The notes under the pieces are model-generated. The model was not told where the DNA came from. It did no database searches and saw only the letters and a list, made by a program, of their open reading frames with translations. Source: Haemophilus_D parainfluenzae_AD (GTDB lineage: Bacteria > Pseudomonadota > Gammaproteobacteria > Enterobacterales > Pasteurellaceae). From it: 64,000 nucleotides of DNA. Where the stretch lies: assembly GCF_001679325.1 (NCBI RefSeq), contig NZ_LZMX01000012.1. One strand, written 5' to 3'. The translations under genes were made by a program, and so were the position numbers. Shown piece after piece: positions 18,157 to 26,569 of the stretch (the stretch's first letter is position 1; each line of letters starts with the position of its first letter).

Positions 18157-18167
18157 TTTTGATTCCT

Positions 18168-18386
18168 TTACTTTATTTCAATCACATCCGGCAATTTTGC
18201 TAACTGATTTACCAACAGATCAAAAGTGCGGTCAGATTTTACAGTGATTTTTAATGGCACTTGTGTTTCTACTAGTGCCATTTCCATATTAGTCACAGTG
18301 AAACCGCGCAAGCGAATAACGCGTAATACACGTTCTAAAACTTCAGGACGATGTTGAACAGTCAATTCAAAAGTATATTGGTTCAT
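18168..18386 (-). CDS. ilvM: Acetolactate synthase II small subunit IlvM
   Basis: Regulatory ACT-domain subunit of acetohydroxyacid synthase II. 72 residues starting MNQYTFELTVQHRPEVLERV; the single ACT fold covers the whole chain. The frame is open upstream, but the start at 18386 has an AGGAAATTTAAG site and follows the ilvG stop by one base, so translation is probably coupled. An uptake core lies in its coding sequence (reading DRTF). Its last 28 codons are duplicated at 17330-17416. Confidence 0.93.
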   Translation of the reverse strand: MNQYTFELTVQHRPEVLERVLRVIRLRGFTVTNMEMALVETQVPLKITVKSDRTFDLLVNQLAKLPDVIEIK

Positions 18387-18387
18387 C

Positions 18388-20043
18388 TTAAATTTCCTCC
18401 AACATATCAGCATTACATGCACCCGGTGGGACTAATGGCCACACACATTCATCAGGTGGAATACATACTTGTAGCAAATAAGCGGTTTCGCTATTTAATA
18501 AACGATTAAGCGCTTTATCTACTTCGTCAGCTTGTTCAATGCGTTCAGCTGGAATATCAAAGGCTTTCGCTAACATCACGAAATCAGGGTTATCTTCTAA
18601 AATAGTTTCAGAACGACGTTTATTCCAGAAAAGGTCTTGCCATTGACGCACCATACCAAGGCGTTGGTTATCTAATAGCAAAATTTTTACCGGCAAATTA
18701 CCGCGTTTGATTGAACCCAACTCTTGAATGTTCATCATCAATGAACCATCGCCTGTCACTAAAATCACTTCATCATGAGGACGTGCTTTTTTCGCGCCTA
18801 CCGCTGCAGGTAAACCAAATCCCATTGTGCCGAAGCCTGCGGAGGTGATATAGTTTTCTGGTGCAAAATGACGCATATGTTGCGCAGACCACATTTGATG
18901 TTGGCCCACATCGGTACAAATCACAGCATTTTGAGGTTTACGCTGTGAAAGTGTGTTAAGCAATGACCAAGGGTCAATAGGACGATTACCTTCGTTATCG
19001 ATATAAGTGAAATCGAGTTTGGCTTTTAACGATTGGATGTGTGCTCGCCAATCATCAATTGCAAGCGGAATACTTAAAGCCTCTAAGGCTTGAATTAAAT
19101 CACCTTGAAGGGCGACATTTGCCATGCGAAGTTTGTTGATTTCCGCGGCATCAATATCACAATGAATGACTTTAGCATGTGGAGCAAAACTGTCTAATTT
19201 ACCGGTCACACGGTCATCAAAACGTGCACCGCATACTAATAATAAATCACATTCTTGCACGGCAATGTTTGCAGCTCTTGTACCGTGCATACCAATCATG
19301 CCCATATAAACGGGATCGGTTGGGTCAATTGAGCCTAAACCTTTCAATGTTGAAACAGATGGCATTTGGGTGATTTGTAGGAATTTTTTGATCGCTTGTG
19401 TTGCTTTCGCCATACCAACACCGCCGCCCACATAAAGCACTGGTTTTTTCGCTTGAGCCAATAATGCTTTTGCTTCAGCTAATTTTAATTCTGAAAGTGC
19501 GGTTGGTTTTACGATCGGTTTGACTATAGGTTTGACATGTTCTGGCACATCACTTACTTGGATGTTGCGAGGCACATCAATGAGAACAGGGCCAGGTCTG
19601 CCACTTTGTGCAATTTGGAAAGCAGAAGCAATAATTTCGGGGAGTTCTTCGATGGATTGCACGATGTAGCTGTGCTTGGTGCAAGCAAGAGATAATCCTA
19701 ACACATCGGCTTCTTGGAAAGCATCTGTACCGATAAGAGGTGCGGCTACTTGACCGGTAAACGCAACGATTGGTACAGAGTCAGCAAAGGCATCGCCTAA
19801 ACCGGTAATTAAATTGGTTGCACCCGGACCAGAGGTTGCCACGCAAACGCCGACTTTGCCAGTAGAGCGTGCATAACCAATCGCGGCTATTGCTGCACCT
19901 TGTTCATTACGACAAAGGAGATGGTCAAGACCTGAGTCATAGATGGCATCATAGGTTGGCATGATTGCCCCGCCTGGGTAGCCGAAAAGATCGGTTACGC
20001 CGTGCGCTTTTAAACATTCGATAATGAGTTGTGCGCCTGTCAT
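18388..20043 (-). CDS. ilvG: Acetolactate synthase II large subunit IlvG
   Basis: TPP- and FAD-dependent catalytic subunit making acetolactate and acetohydroxybutyrate. 551 residues and uninterrupted, unlike the frameshifted ilvG of E. coli K-12. The catalytic Glu47 lies in CRNEQGA. The TPP-binding motif is seen as GDGSLMMNIQELGS and ends LLLDNQ. First gene of ilvGMDA. I found no Ile/Val/Leu-rich leader peptide upstream; a terminator hairpin sits at 20148-20184. Confidence 0.97.
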   Translation of the reverse strand: MTGAQLIIECLKAHGVTDLFGYPGGAIMPTYDAIYDSGLDHLLCRNEQGAAIAAIGYARSTGKVGVCVATSGPGATNLITGLGDAFADSVPIVAFTGQVAAPLIGTDAFQEADVLGLSLACTKHSYIVQSIEELPEIIASAFQIAQSGRPGPVLIDVPRNIQVSDVPEHVKPIVKPIVKPTALSELKLAEAKALLAQAKKPVLYVGGGVGMAKATQAIKKFLQITQMPSVSTLKGLGSIDPTDPVYMGMIGMHGTRAANIAVQECDLLLVCGARFDDRVTGKLDSFAPHAKVIHCDIDAAEINKLRMANVALQGDLIQALEALSIPLAIDDWRAHIQSLKAKLDFTYIDNEGNRPIDPWSLLNTLSQRKPQNAVICTDVGQHQMWSAQHMRHFAPENYITSAGFGTMGFGLPAAVGAKKARPHDEVILVTGDGSLMMNIQELGSIKRGNLPVKILLLDNQRLGMVRQWQDLFWNKRRSETILEDNPDFVMLAKAFDIPAERIEQADEVDKALNRLLNSETAYLLQVCIPPDECVWPLVPPGACNADMLEEI

Positions 20044-20147
20044 GTTGCTTCCCGTTTTTATGATTATTAAATAATTTTATGAATATTGAAGTTTTGCATT
20101 GTAGCGGAATTTTTCGCCTTTGGTTAGGTTTTCGCGAAAAAACAAAC

Positions 20148-20184
20148 GAAAAAAACACGATAATCTTGGTTATCGTGTTTTTTG
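20148..20184. terminator. Terminator between the YebE-like gene and ilvG
   Basis: Perfect 13-bp stem AAAAACACGATAA / TTATCGTGTTTTT with a 6-nt loop and T-runs on both strands. It follows the YebE-like gene and precedes the ilvG promoter region. An attenuator role for ilvG is possible but no leader peptide was seen. Confidence 0.8.
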
Positions 20185-20228
20185 ATGAGAAGTGCGGTCA
20201 GAAAACGTGATGTTTTCTGTGCGTAAAA

Positions 20229-20867
20229 TTAGAAGCCTGCTTGTTTTTCTAATTGTTCAACTAGTGCATCGTCTAAGCCTAACGCTTGTGCTAAGTCTGC
20301 TAAGAAAATGATTTCTTTGCGAGATAAATCTTTGCTTACTAAACGAGCAGCTAAGTATACATTGCTTGCAAGTGTAGTATCGTTGCCTACAAGACGAGCA
20401 ATTTCATTGATAGAAATTGGATTTTGAATTTCTTGTGCAAGCCATTGTGCTAATTCAGGGTTGTTACCTGCTTCGTTTGCAATAATTTGTTTTTCATCTT
20501 CTGTGATTTCACCATCTGCTGCCGCTGCGGCGATCATAGTACGTAAAATTAATTCACCTGCATCTACATGGCTTGATGAGTTTAATACATCAAATGCATT
20601 TTCTGAGATTTTTGGTTGGCTGCTTTGTTGGGATTTTTGATAGTTTTGGTAAGCTTGATAAGCAAGGTTACCTAAAACGGCAAGCGAACCTAATTTAGCT
20701 AGGCTTGCACCGCCACTACGACCTAAAATCATCGATAAAATACCGCCTAACGCTGCACCACCACCTACTTTGGTGAGAGAGTCGATAGTTTGGTTGCCGG
20801 TTTCAAGTTTGCTTGCAGAGTTTTTCGCGACATCTAAAACTTGGTTTAAAATGCTGTTAAGATCCAT
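20229..20867 (-). CDS. YebE-like DUF533 (TerB-fold) protein
   Basis: 212 residues. The N-terminal 80 residues are small-residue rich with a hydrophobic glycine/alanine stretch (about 30-70) that could associate with membrane. The C-terminal half (about 95-210, MIAAAAADGEITEDEKQ) is the acidic DUF533/TerB-like helical domain found in E. coli YebE. Function unknown; in E. coli yebE responds to envelope stress. Single gene with its own terminator. Confidence 0.8.
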   Translation of the reverse strand: MDLNSILNQVLDVAKNSASKLETGNQTIDSLTKVGGGAALGGILSMILGRSGGASLAKLGSLAVLGNLAYQAYQNYQKSQQSSQPKISENAFDVLNSSSHVDAGELILRTMIAAAAADGEITEDEKQIIANEAGNNPELAQWLAQEIQNPISINEIARLVGNDTTLASNVYLAARLVSKDLSRKEIIFLADLAQALGLDDALVEQLEKQAGF

Positions 20868-21031
20868 AAATGTTTCCTTTTGGTTGTTTTGTTGATAGTA
20901 GTTAAATGCGGCTTTTAGACAGTAAAATTTAAAAAAAATTCACTGAATTTAACCTCTCTTTAAACCAAGTTCTTGACTCGGTTTTAGAATTCATTATATT
21001 GAAACCTTTCTTCACTAAAAAGGAACTTAAT

Positions 21032-22546
21032 ATGACGCAGTCAAACGCAAAGCGTGAGACCTTCTCTGGTCGGAAAGCATTTATTATGGCGGCAATTGGA
21101 TCCGCCGTTGGTTTAGGAAACATTTGGCGTTTCCCTTACACCACTTATGAAAACGGGGGCGGTGCATTTATTATCCCTTATCTTATTGCACTTTTAACCG
21201 CCGGTATTCCATTACTTTTCTTAGATTATGCAATTGGTCATCGCCATCGTGGTGGTGCACCACTTTCTTATCGTCGTTTTAACCCACACTTTGAAGTGTT
21301 TGGTTGGTGGCAGGTGATGGTGAATGTCATCATCGGTCTTTACTATGCTGTGGTATTAGGTTGGGCAGCAAGCTATACCTACTTCTCACTTAATTCTGCT
21401 TGGGGCGATCAACCAATTGATTTCTTCCTACACGAATTCTTAAAAATGGGTGATATCAGCAATGGTGTGAGCTTTGAGTTTGTAGGCATGGTGACAGGCC
21501 CATTAATTGCTGTATGGTTAGTGGCGTTAGGCGTGCTTTCTTTAGGTATTCAAAAAGGGATTTCTAAATCTTCAGATATCTTAATGCCTGTTTTAGTCGT
21601 AATGTTTGTAGCATTGGTGGTTTATTCTTTATTCTTACCTGGTGCAGAAAAAGGCTTAAACGCACTATTTACACCAGACTGGTCAAAACTGTCTAACCCA
21701 AGCGTGTGGATTGCAGCTTACGGTCAAATCTTCTTCTCTCTTTCTATCTGTTTCGGGATTATGATCACGTATGCATCGTACTTGAAAAAAGATTCTGATT
21801 TAACAGGTAGCGGTTTAGTTGTTGGTTTTGCGAACTCAAGTTTTGAAGTGCTTGCTGGTATCGGTGTATTTGCGGCATTAGGTTTCATCGCAACTGCGCA
21901 AGGTGTAGAAGTGAGCGAAGTAGCAAAAGGTGGTATTGGTTTAGCCTTCTTTGCATTCCCAACTATTATTAATAAAGCACCATTCGGTGAAGTATTAGGG
22001 GTATTGTTCTTCGGTTCATTAACTTTTGCGGCATTAACCTCATTTATCTCGGTTATTGAAGTAATCATTTCAGCGATTCAAGATAAACTCCGTTTACGTC
22101 GAGCAAAAGCGACCTTTGTTGTTGGTTTACCAATGATGGTGGTATCTGTCATTTTATTTGGTACCACAACAGGTTTACCTATGCTTGATGTATTCGATAA
22201 ATTTGTGAACTACTTCGGTATTGTAGCAGTGGCATTTGTTTCATTAATTGTGATTGTTGCAAATGAAAAACTAGGCTTATTAGGCAACCACTTAAATCAA
22301 AGCTCTTCATTCAAAGTGGGTTTCCTATGGCGTTTATGTATTGTCATCACAACCGGTATTCTTGCCTTTATGTTATTCAGTGAGGGTGCGAAAGTATTTA
22401 CAGAAGGTTATGAAGGCTATCCAAGCTGGTTTGTCAATATCTTTGGTTGGGGTATGGCAATTTCGCTAGTGGTCGTTTCATTCATTCTTTCTCGTTTAAA
22501 ATGGAAAAATGAAGATAACTTCAAGCTTGAAGAAAAAGGAGAATAA
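21032..22546 (+). CDS. Sodium-dependent NSS-family transporter (probable methionine/alanine importer, MetP-like)
   Basis: Na+-coupled neurotransmitter-symporter-family permease in the inner membrane. 504 residues, about 11-12 membrane helices. The family signature is in helix 1: AIGSAVGLGNIWRFPY, with the unwound GLGN segment that binds Na+ and substrate. An alternative TTG-started extension exists, but ATG 21032 follows AAAAAGGAACTTAAT. The next gene, two bases downstream, encodes a MetS-like small subunit, which points to a methionine/alanine type transporter. The substrate is inferred from that pairing only. Confidence 0.85.
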   Translation: MTQSNAKRETFSGRKAFIMAAIGSAVGLGNIWRFPYTTYENGGGAFIIPYLIALLTAGIPLLFLDYAIGHRHRGGAPLSYRRFNPHFEVFGWWQVMVNVIIGLYYAVVLGWAASYTYFSLNSAWGDQPIDFFLHEFLKMGDISNGVSFEFVGMVTGPLIAVWLVALGVLSLGIQKGISKSSDILMPVLVVMFVALVVYSLFLPGAEKGLNALFTPDWSKLSNPSVWIAAYGQIFFSLSICFGIMITYASYLKKDSDLTGSGLVVGFANSSFEVLAGIGVFAALGFIATAQGVEVSEVAKGGIGLAFFAFPTIINKAPFGEVLGVLFFGSLTFAALTSFISVIEVIISAIQDKLRLRRAKATFVVGLPMMVVSVILFGTTTGLPMLDVFDKFVNYFGIVAVAFVSLIVIVANEKLGLLGNHLNQSSSFKVGFLWRLCIVITTGILAFMLFSEGAKVFTEGYEGYPSWFVNIFGWGMAISLVVVSFILSRLKWKNEDNFKLEEKGE

Positions 22547-22548
22547 AG

Positions 22549-22647
22549 ATGACAAGTATTGCAATTACAATGATGATTGTGGCGCTTTTAGTAATTTGGG
22601 GCGGCTTGATCTTTTCCTTAATCAGACTTCCAAAAGAAGAAAAATAA
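22549..22647 (+). CDS. MetS-like small subunit of the NSS transporter
   Basis: 32-residue single-helix protein (MTSIAITMMIVALLVIWGGL, then IFSLIRLPKEEK). It matches the small subunits encoded directly after NSS transporters such as Corynebacterium MetPS. The ATG follows the transporter stop by 2 bp, with AAAAGGAG overlapping the end of the upstream gene, so translation is probably coupled. Easily missed because of its size. Confidence 0.82.
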   Translation: MTSIAITMMIVALLVIWGGLIFSLIRLPKEEK

Positions 22648-22677
22648 GGTCAAAATTGACCGCACTTTGAAATAAGT

Positions 22678-22703
22678 AGGGCGTGCTGAGCACGCCCTTT
22701 TTT
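22678..22703 (+). terminator. Terminator after the NSS transporter operon
   Basis: Perfect stem AGGGCGTGC / GCACGCCCT with loop TGA and a run of six T, located just before the end of the convergent cpdB gene. Confidence 0.9.
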
Positions 22704-22704
22704 G

Positions 22705-24678
22705 TTATTTCGATAAATCGATTTGATATACCGCAAATCCCACTTCATCGGTGCCGACTTTCTTCATTGGGTATTGCGCATTGTCTTGAATAAATTTCGC
22801 CGCTTGTTCGCTTGGCGAGGTTTCAAAACGTACGTCTAATTTATCGTTACCTTTAATCGGTGCAAAACGCCAGTTTTTATCCGCACTAGGGTTTACATGG
22901 CCATTTTTTTCGCTTTCTGCTTTGATATAATCCGCAAGAATTTGGCGGTTTTCATCAGGAGAAGCGTAAACAATGTGCGCATCGCCTGTGCCTGGGAATT
23001 TATTACCGTAAGCACGATAGTTGTTAGTTGCAATTAAGAATTCTGCTTTTGGATCAACCGGTTTACCTTGGTAAGTTAAATTCACCACGCGGTGTGAGTT
23101 CGGGTTAATCAATTTACATTCGCCGTCATAACGCGGTGGTTGAGTCAGGTCGAATTCATAATTTACGCCGTCAATCACATCGTAGTTATAAGTACGGAAA
23201 CCGTCCCAATCAAGTAAAGATTGTGGTTTGTCGCTGGTAGGATCGATTTGTTTGAACATACCTGCGCTACATTCTAACCACTCTTTCAGTTCTTCCCCGG
23301 TTGCTTTGACAACAACTAAGGTATTTGGATAGAGGTATAAGTCTGCTGCGTTACGGAAGGTTAATTCACCTTTGTTTACTTCAGTATAGCCAGTAGGGTC
23401 ATTTTTACGCCCGCCTGCTTTAAATGGTGCGCCTGCACTTAAAATTGGTAAGCCCGCCATTGCTGCAACACTTGGTGCTACTTTTTCAACGTAAGCTTTT
23501 TGTGCTTGGTTCACAATTTGAATGGTTGGGTCATCTTGCACTAGGGCTAAGTAGCTATACATGTTATCGGTCGCTTTACCGATTGGCTGTGCCACGAATT
23601 CACGGGTGGCTTCATGCACAGGTTTTAAAAGTGCGGTCAATTCTGCATCACTTTCTGTGGTCGCTTTTTTGTTTTCTGCATCGTAAATTGGACGAAGAGC
23701 CGCTTTACCATCAGCCACTAACCATTTGCCGTTGTGTTGAGCAAGGGTTAAGTCAATCACACTGATGTTGTTTGCCCAGTAACCTGCCATACTTTCAGGC
23801 ACGCCTTTCACAGTACCTTTAGCAATATCCGCATTTGGTGATTTGGCGAACTCTTTATTCGGGAATAAACGGTGAGAATGACCGAATACAATCGCATCAA
23901 TGTGTGGTACATCAGCAAGGTAGAATGCTGAGTTTTCTGCACCTTCTTGATATGGTTCGTCAGATGGCCCAGTGTGTGCAAGTGCCACAATAATATCGGC
24001 ACCTTTTTGTTTCATTTCTGGCACATATTTTTGTGCGGTTTTCACGATATCGCGCGTTTCAACTTTGCCTTGTAAATTTGCTTTATCCCACACCATAATT
24101 TGTGGTGGCACAAAACCGATATAACCAATGTTTAGTTTGTGCGTTTTACCTTGGCTATCCACCACTTCTTTCGTTTGAATTACATAAGGTGTGAAATAGG
24201 GCTCTTCAGTGCCTACTTTCACTACGTTGGCATTGATGATAGGAAATTTAGCTTGTTTAATCGCATCCGCTAAATAATCTAAGCCATAGTTAAACTCGTG
24301 GTTACCTAATGTGCCCACTTCATAGTGCATTGCATTTAAGCAATCTACGGCTGGGTTTGGTTTGCCTTCTTTATAACCTTTAGCCGCTTGATAGTCAGCG
24401 ATTGGGTTACCTTGGATTAAGTCACCGTTATCAACTAAAACGCTGTTTTTTACCTCTTGACGAGCTTGACGAATCAAGCTTGCAGCACGGGTAAAACCGA
24501 ATTTCTCAGTCGGTGCATCTTTGTAGTAATCGAAGTCAGTCAAAAAACTGTGAATATCGGTTGTTGCCACAATACGTAAATCGACTTGTGTGTTGCTTTT
24601 TGCAAAAGCAAAACGACTCGCACTTAACGCTAAAATGCTACTTGCGCTAAGTTGTATGAAATTTCTTCTGTTGATCAT
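22705..24678 (-). CDS. cpdB: Periplasmic 2',3'-cyclic-nucleotide 2'-phosphodiesterase / 3'-nucleotidase CpdB
   Basis: Metallophosphoesterase that degrades cyclic and 3'-nucleotides in the periplasm. 657 residues. Metal-site motifs are visible in order: ATTDIHSFL, DNGDLIQGNP, GNHEFNYG and GHSH; the C-terminal half is the 5'-nucleotidase nucleotide-binding domain. The ATG at 24678 is preferred over the GTG two codons earlier because AGGAG is correctly spaced. The signal peptide has a twin-arginine pattern (NRRNFIQL, then an alanine/serine-rich core ending AFA), whereas E. coli CpdB uses a plain Sec signal. A consensus CRP site lies 86 bp upstream. Confidence 0.93.
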   Translation of the reverse strand: MINRRNFIQLSASSILALSASRFAFAKSNTQVDLRIVATTDIHSFLTDFDYYKDAPTEKFGFTRAASLIRQARQEVKNSVLVDNGDLIQGNPIADYQAAKGYKEGKPNPAVDCLNAMHYEVGTLGNHEFNYGLDYLADAIKQAKFPIINANVVKVGTEEPYFTPYVIQTKEVVDSQGKTHKLNIGYIGFVPPQIMVWDKANLQGKVETRDIVKTAQKYVPEMKQKGADIIVALAHTGPSDEPYQEGAENSAFYLADVPHIDAIVFGHSHRLFPNKEFAKSPNADIAKGTVKGVPESMAGYWANNISVIDLTLAQHNGKWLVADGKAALRPIYDAENKKATTESDAELTALLKPVHEATREFVAQPIGKATDNMYSYLALVQDDPTIQIVNQAQKAYVEKVAPSVAAMAGLPILSAGAPFKAGGRKNDPTGYTEVNKGELTFRNAADLYLYPNTLVVVKATGEELKEWLECSAGMFKQIDPTSDKPQSLLDWDGFRTYNYDVIDGVNYEFDLTQPPRYDGECKLINPNSHRVVNLTYQGKPVDPKAEFLIATNNYRAYGNKFPGTGDAHIVYASPDENRQILADYIKAESEKNGHVNPSADKNWRFAPIKGNDKLDVRFETSPSEQAAKFIQDNAQYPMKKVGTDEVGFAVYQIDLSK

Positions 24679-24763
24679 ATGCACTCCTGTTGTGTGAGAA
24701 TCGACGGGATTGTAAATCTCTTTTATATATAAAGAAAGCGCAATATAAAGTTCTGGAATAAAG

Positions 24764-24779
24764 TGTGATGAGCATCACA
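24764..24779. promoter_or_regulatory. CRP binding site between cpdB and arcB
   Basis: TGTGATGAGCATCACA is a perfect TGTGA-N6-TCACA CRP site. It lies 86 bp from the cpdB start and 132 bp from the arcB start in their divergent intergenic region. It is the classical (CRP-N) type, not the competence (CRP-S) type. Which gene it controls cannot be told from sequence. Confidence 0.72.
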
Positions 24780-24910
24780 AAATAAAGGATTGAATTCGGT
24801 TGCAAAACTTCACGTTTGGGACAAAAATAGGCTATCCAATCCGCTAAAAATTAAGTCATTCACAGTAAGGTAGCCTGCATTTATTGATGGCATCCGATAA
24901 GGAGATCGCT

Positions 24911-25915
24911 ATGGCTTTTAATCTTAAAAATAGACACCTATTGAGTCTTGTTCATCATTCAGAACGAGAAATTAATTACTTGTTAGATTTATCACGTGAT
25001 TTGAAATGTGCTAAATATGCAGGAACAGAGCTGCAACAACTTAAAGGTAAAAATATCGCACTGATTTTTGAAAAGACCTCAACGCGAACCCGTTGTGCTT
25101 TTGAAGTAGCGGCTCATGATCAAGGTGCACAAGTGACTTACATTGATCCAAATTCATCTCAGATTGGGCATAAAGAAAGTATGAAAGACACTGCGAGAGT
25201 CCTTGGGCGAATGTATGATGCGATTGAGTATCGAGGCTTTAAACAAAGTACTGTTCAAGAACTTGCGGATTATGCAGGTGTGCCTGTGTTTAATGGTTTA
25301 ACGGATGAATTTCATCCAACACAAATGCTTGCGGATGTTCTTACGATGATTGAACATTGTGACAAGCCACTTCGTCAAATTAGTTATGTGTATATTGGTG
25401 ATGCGCGTAATAACATGGGGAATTCTCTTTTATTGATTGGGTCTAAACTTGGGATGGATGTGCGTATTTGCGGCCCTAAAGCCTTATTGCCAGAAGCCGG
25501 TTTTGTTGAAATGTGTGAAGGTTTTGCTAAAGAAAGTGGTGCGCAGATTACTGTCACTGAAGATATCGACACAGCCGTAAGAGGTGTTGATTTTGTGCAT
25601 ACCGATGTTTGGGTTTCAATGGGCGAACCATTAGACGCTTGGGCAGAGCGCATTAAGTTATTGCTTCCTTATCAAGTCACGCCAGAACTCATGAAGCGTA
25701 CGGGTAATCCAAAAGTAAAATTCATGCATTGTTTACCTGCATTCCATAACAGTGAAACCCAAATGGGTCGTCAAATTGCAGAAAAATATCCTGAATTAGC
25801 AAATGGTATTGAAGTCACAGAAGATGTTTTTGAGTCTCCGATGAATATTGCATTTGAACAAGCTGAAAACCGTATGCATACCATTAAGGCGGTAATGGTG
25901 GCAAGTTTAGCTTAG
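24911..25915 (+). CDS. arcB: Ornithine carbamoyltransferase (catabolic type, ArcB)
   Basis: Interconverts ornithine plus carbamoyl phosphate with citrulline plus phosphate. 334 residues with carbamoyl-phosphate motif STRTR (57-61), HPTQ (135-138) and HCLP (273-276). The frame is open 9 codons further upstream, but ATG 24911 follows AAGGAGATCGCT. It is immediately upstream of the speF locus, so it may feed ornithine to the decarboxylase. No arcA, arcC or arg biosynthetic genes are in the window. ArcB against ArgF is an inference from context and from recalled H. influenzae naming. Confidence 0.88.
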   Translation: MAFNLKNRHLLSLVHHSEREINYLLDLSRDLKCAKYAGTELQQLKGKNIALIFEKTSTRTRCAFEVAAHDQGAQVTYIDPNSSQIGHKESMKDTARVLGRMYDAIEYRGFKQSTVQELADYAGVPVFNGLTDEFHPTQMLADVLTMIEHCDKPLRQISYVYIGDARNNMGNSLLLIGSKLGMDVRICGPKALLPEAGFVEMCEGFAKESGAQITVTEDIDTAVRGVDFVHTDVWVSMGEPLDAWAERIKLLLPYQVTPELMKRTGNPKVKFMHCLPAFHNSETQMGRQIAEKYPELANGIEVTEDVFESPMNIAFEQAENRMHTIKAVMVASLA

Positions 25916-26212
25916 GAAAGCTCTCGTTAAATTGATAACGTTATTCATCATCTAATTTTAATAATAATTTATTTCCGTAGTTTTTGTGGTTTTATTTTAT
26001 ATGAAATTTAAATTTATTTTTTGATAACGATCACATTTTTTGAAAAATATTATTGACATAATCTTTGCATGAGAAGAGAATATACCTAGCAAAGGTTAGT
26101 TTAGATAAAAAGAGGGATTTTTTCTATGCTACTGCGTACATATATACACAGATACGTCCATACGAAAGTATTGAGACTTTTACGGTTTAATCCGATAAAA
26201 GGTCGCTCTTTG
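25916..26212 (+). promoter_or_regulatory. Upstream control region of speFL-speF with FNR-like site and promoter
   Basis: About 300 bp without a gene. TTGATAACGATCAC at 26021-26034 differs from the FNR consensus (TTGAT-N4-ATCAA) at one position. TTGACA at 26053-26058 is a consensus -35 box, followed by an AT-rich GAATATACC region near 26078-26086 as a weak -10. A start near 26090 would place the FNR-like site about 60 bp upstream, a usual activator position. An ATG at 26126 opens a frame that runs in phase into speFL. Confidence 0.45.
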
Positions 26213-26320
26213 ATGGCTCATATCCGTCGTACACGCCATATTATGATGCCGTCTCATCGCTCTTGCTTTTCATACTCAGTATTCGCTTCTCAAAACAAAC
26301 CATCCAATACGACTCTCTAA
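26213..26320 (+). CDS. speFL: Ornithine-sensing leader peptide SpeFL
   Basis: 35-residue leader peptide. MAHIRRTRHIM matches the core PHIRRTTHIM of E. coli SpeFL, whose nascent chain traps ornithine in the ribosome and stalls at the end of the ORF to allow speF expression. Start at 26213 has an AAAAGG site about 10 nt upstream. The frame is also open upstream to an ATG at 26126 with its own AGAGGG site, which would add 29 basic residues; the shorter form fits the known family. The stop codon lies within a perfect hairpin, 249 bp before speF. Confidence 0.85.
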   Translation: MAHIRRTRHIMMPSHRSCFSYSVFASQNKPSNTTL

Positions 26321-26349
26321 ACAGAGTTTTTCTCTCTGTTTAGAGAGTC
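26311..26349 (+). promoter_or_regulatory. Perfect 16-bp hairpin overlapping the speFL stop codon
   Basis: Arms GACTCTCTAAACAGAG (26311-26326) and CTCTGTTTAGAGAGTC (26334-26349) with a 7-nt T-rich loop. The 5' arm contains the last codons and stop of speFL, so a ribosome stalled there would cover it. No T-run follows, so this is not a standard intrinsic terminator. Confidence 0.75.
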
Positions 26350-26569
26350 TCCACAGATTAATTTCTGAATATTTTTGTGTTGCCTAAAATAGGCAAAAAA
26401 TATTTTTTTGAAATTAACTTAATCTTATTTAATTTAAAATAAAAAATTATTACTTTAGTTTTTTTATAAAAACTAGAGAAGGTTTTTTATTCTAAATAAA
26501 TCTATTGTGTTATTAAAATTAATAACGCAGGGTAGCTTTACGTCAAAAAATAAATAAAAGGAGTTTATT

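Noticed and set aside
20067..20099. Short frame MQNFNIHKII upstream of ilvG as a possible ilv leader peptide
   Set aside because: Only three Ile, no Val/Leu run, no terminator between it and ilvG, and no ribosome site. It is not a convincing attenuator leader.
24780..24910. ArgR boxes upstream of arcB
   Set aside because: Only scattered TGAAT half-sites were seen, with no properly spaced 18-bp box.
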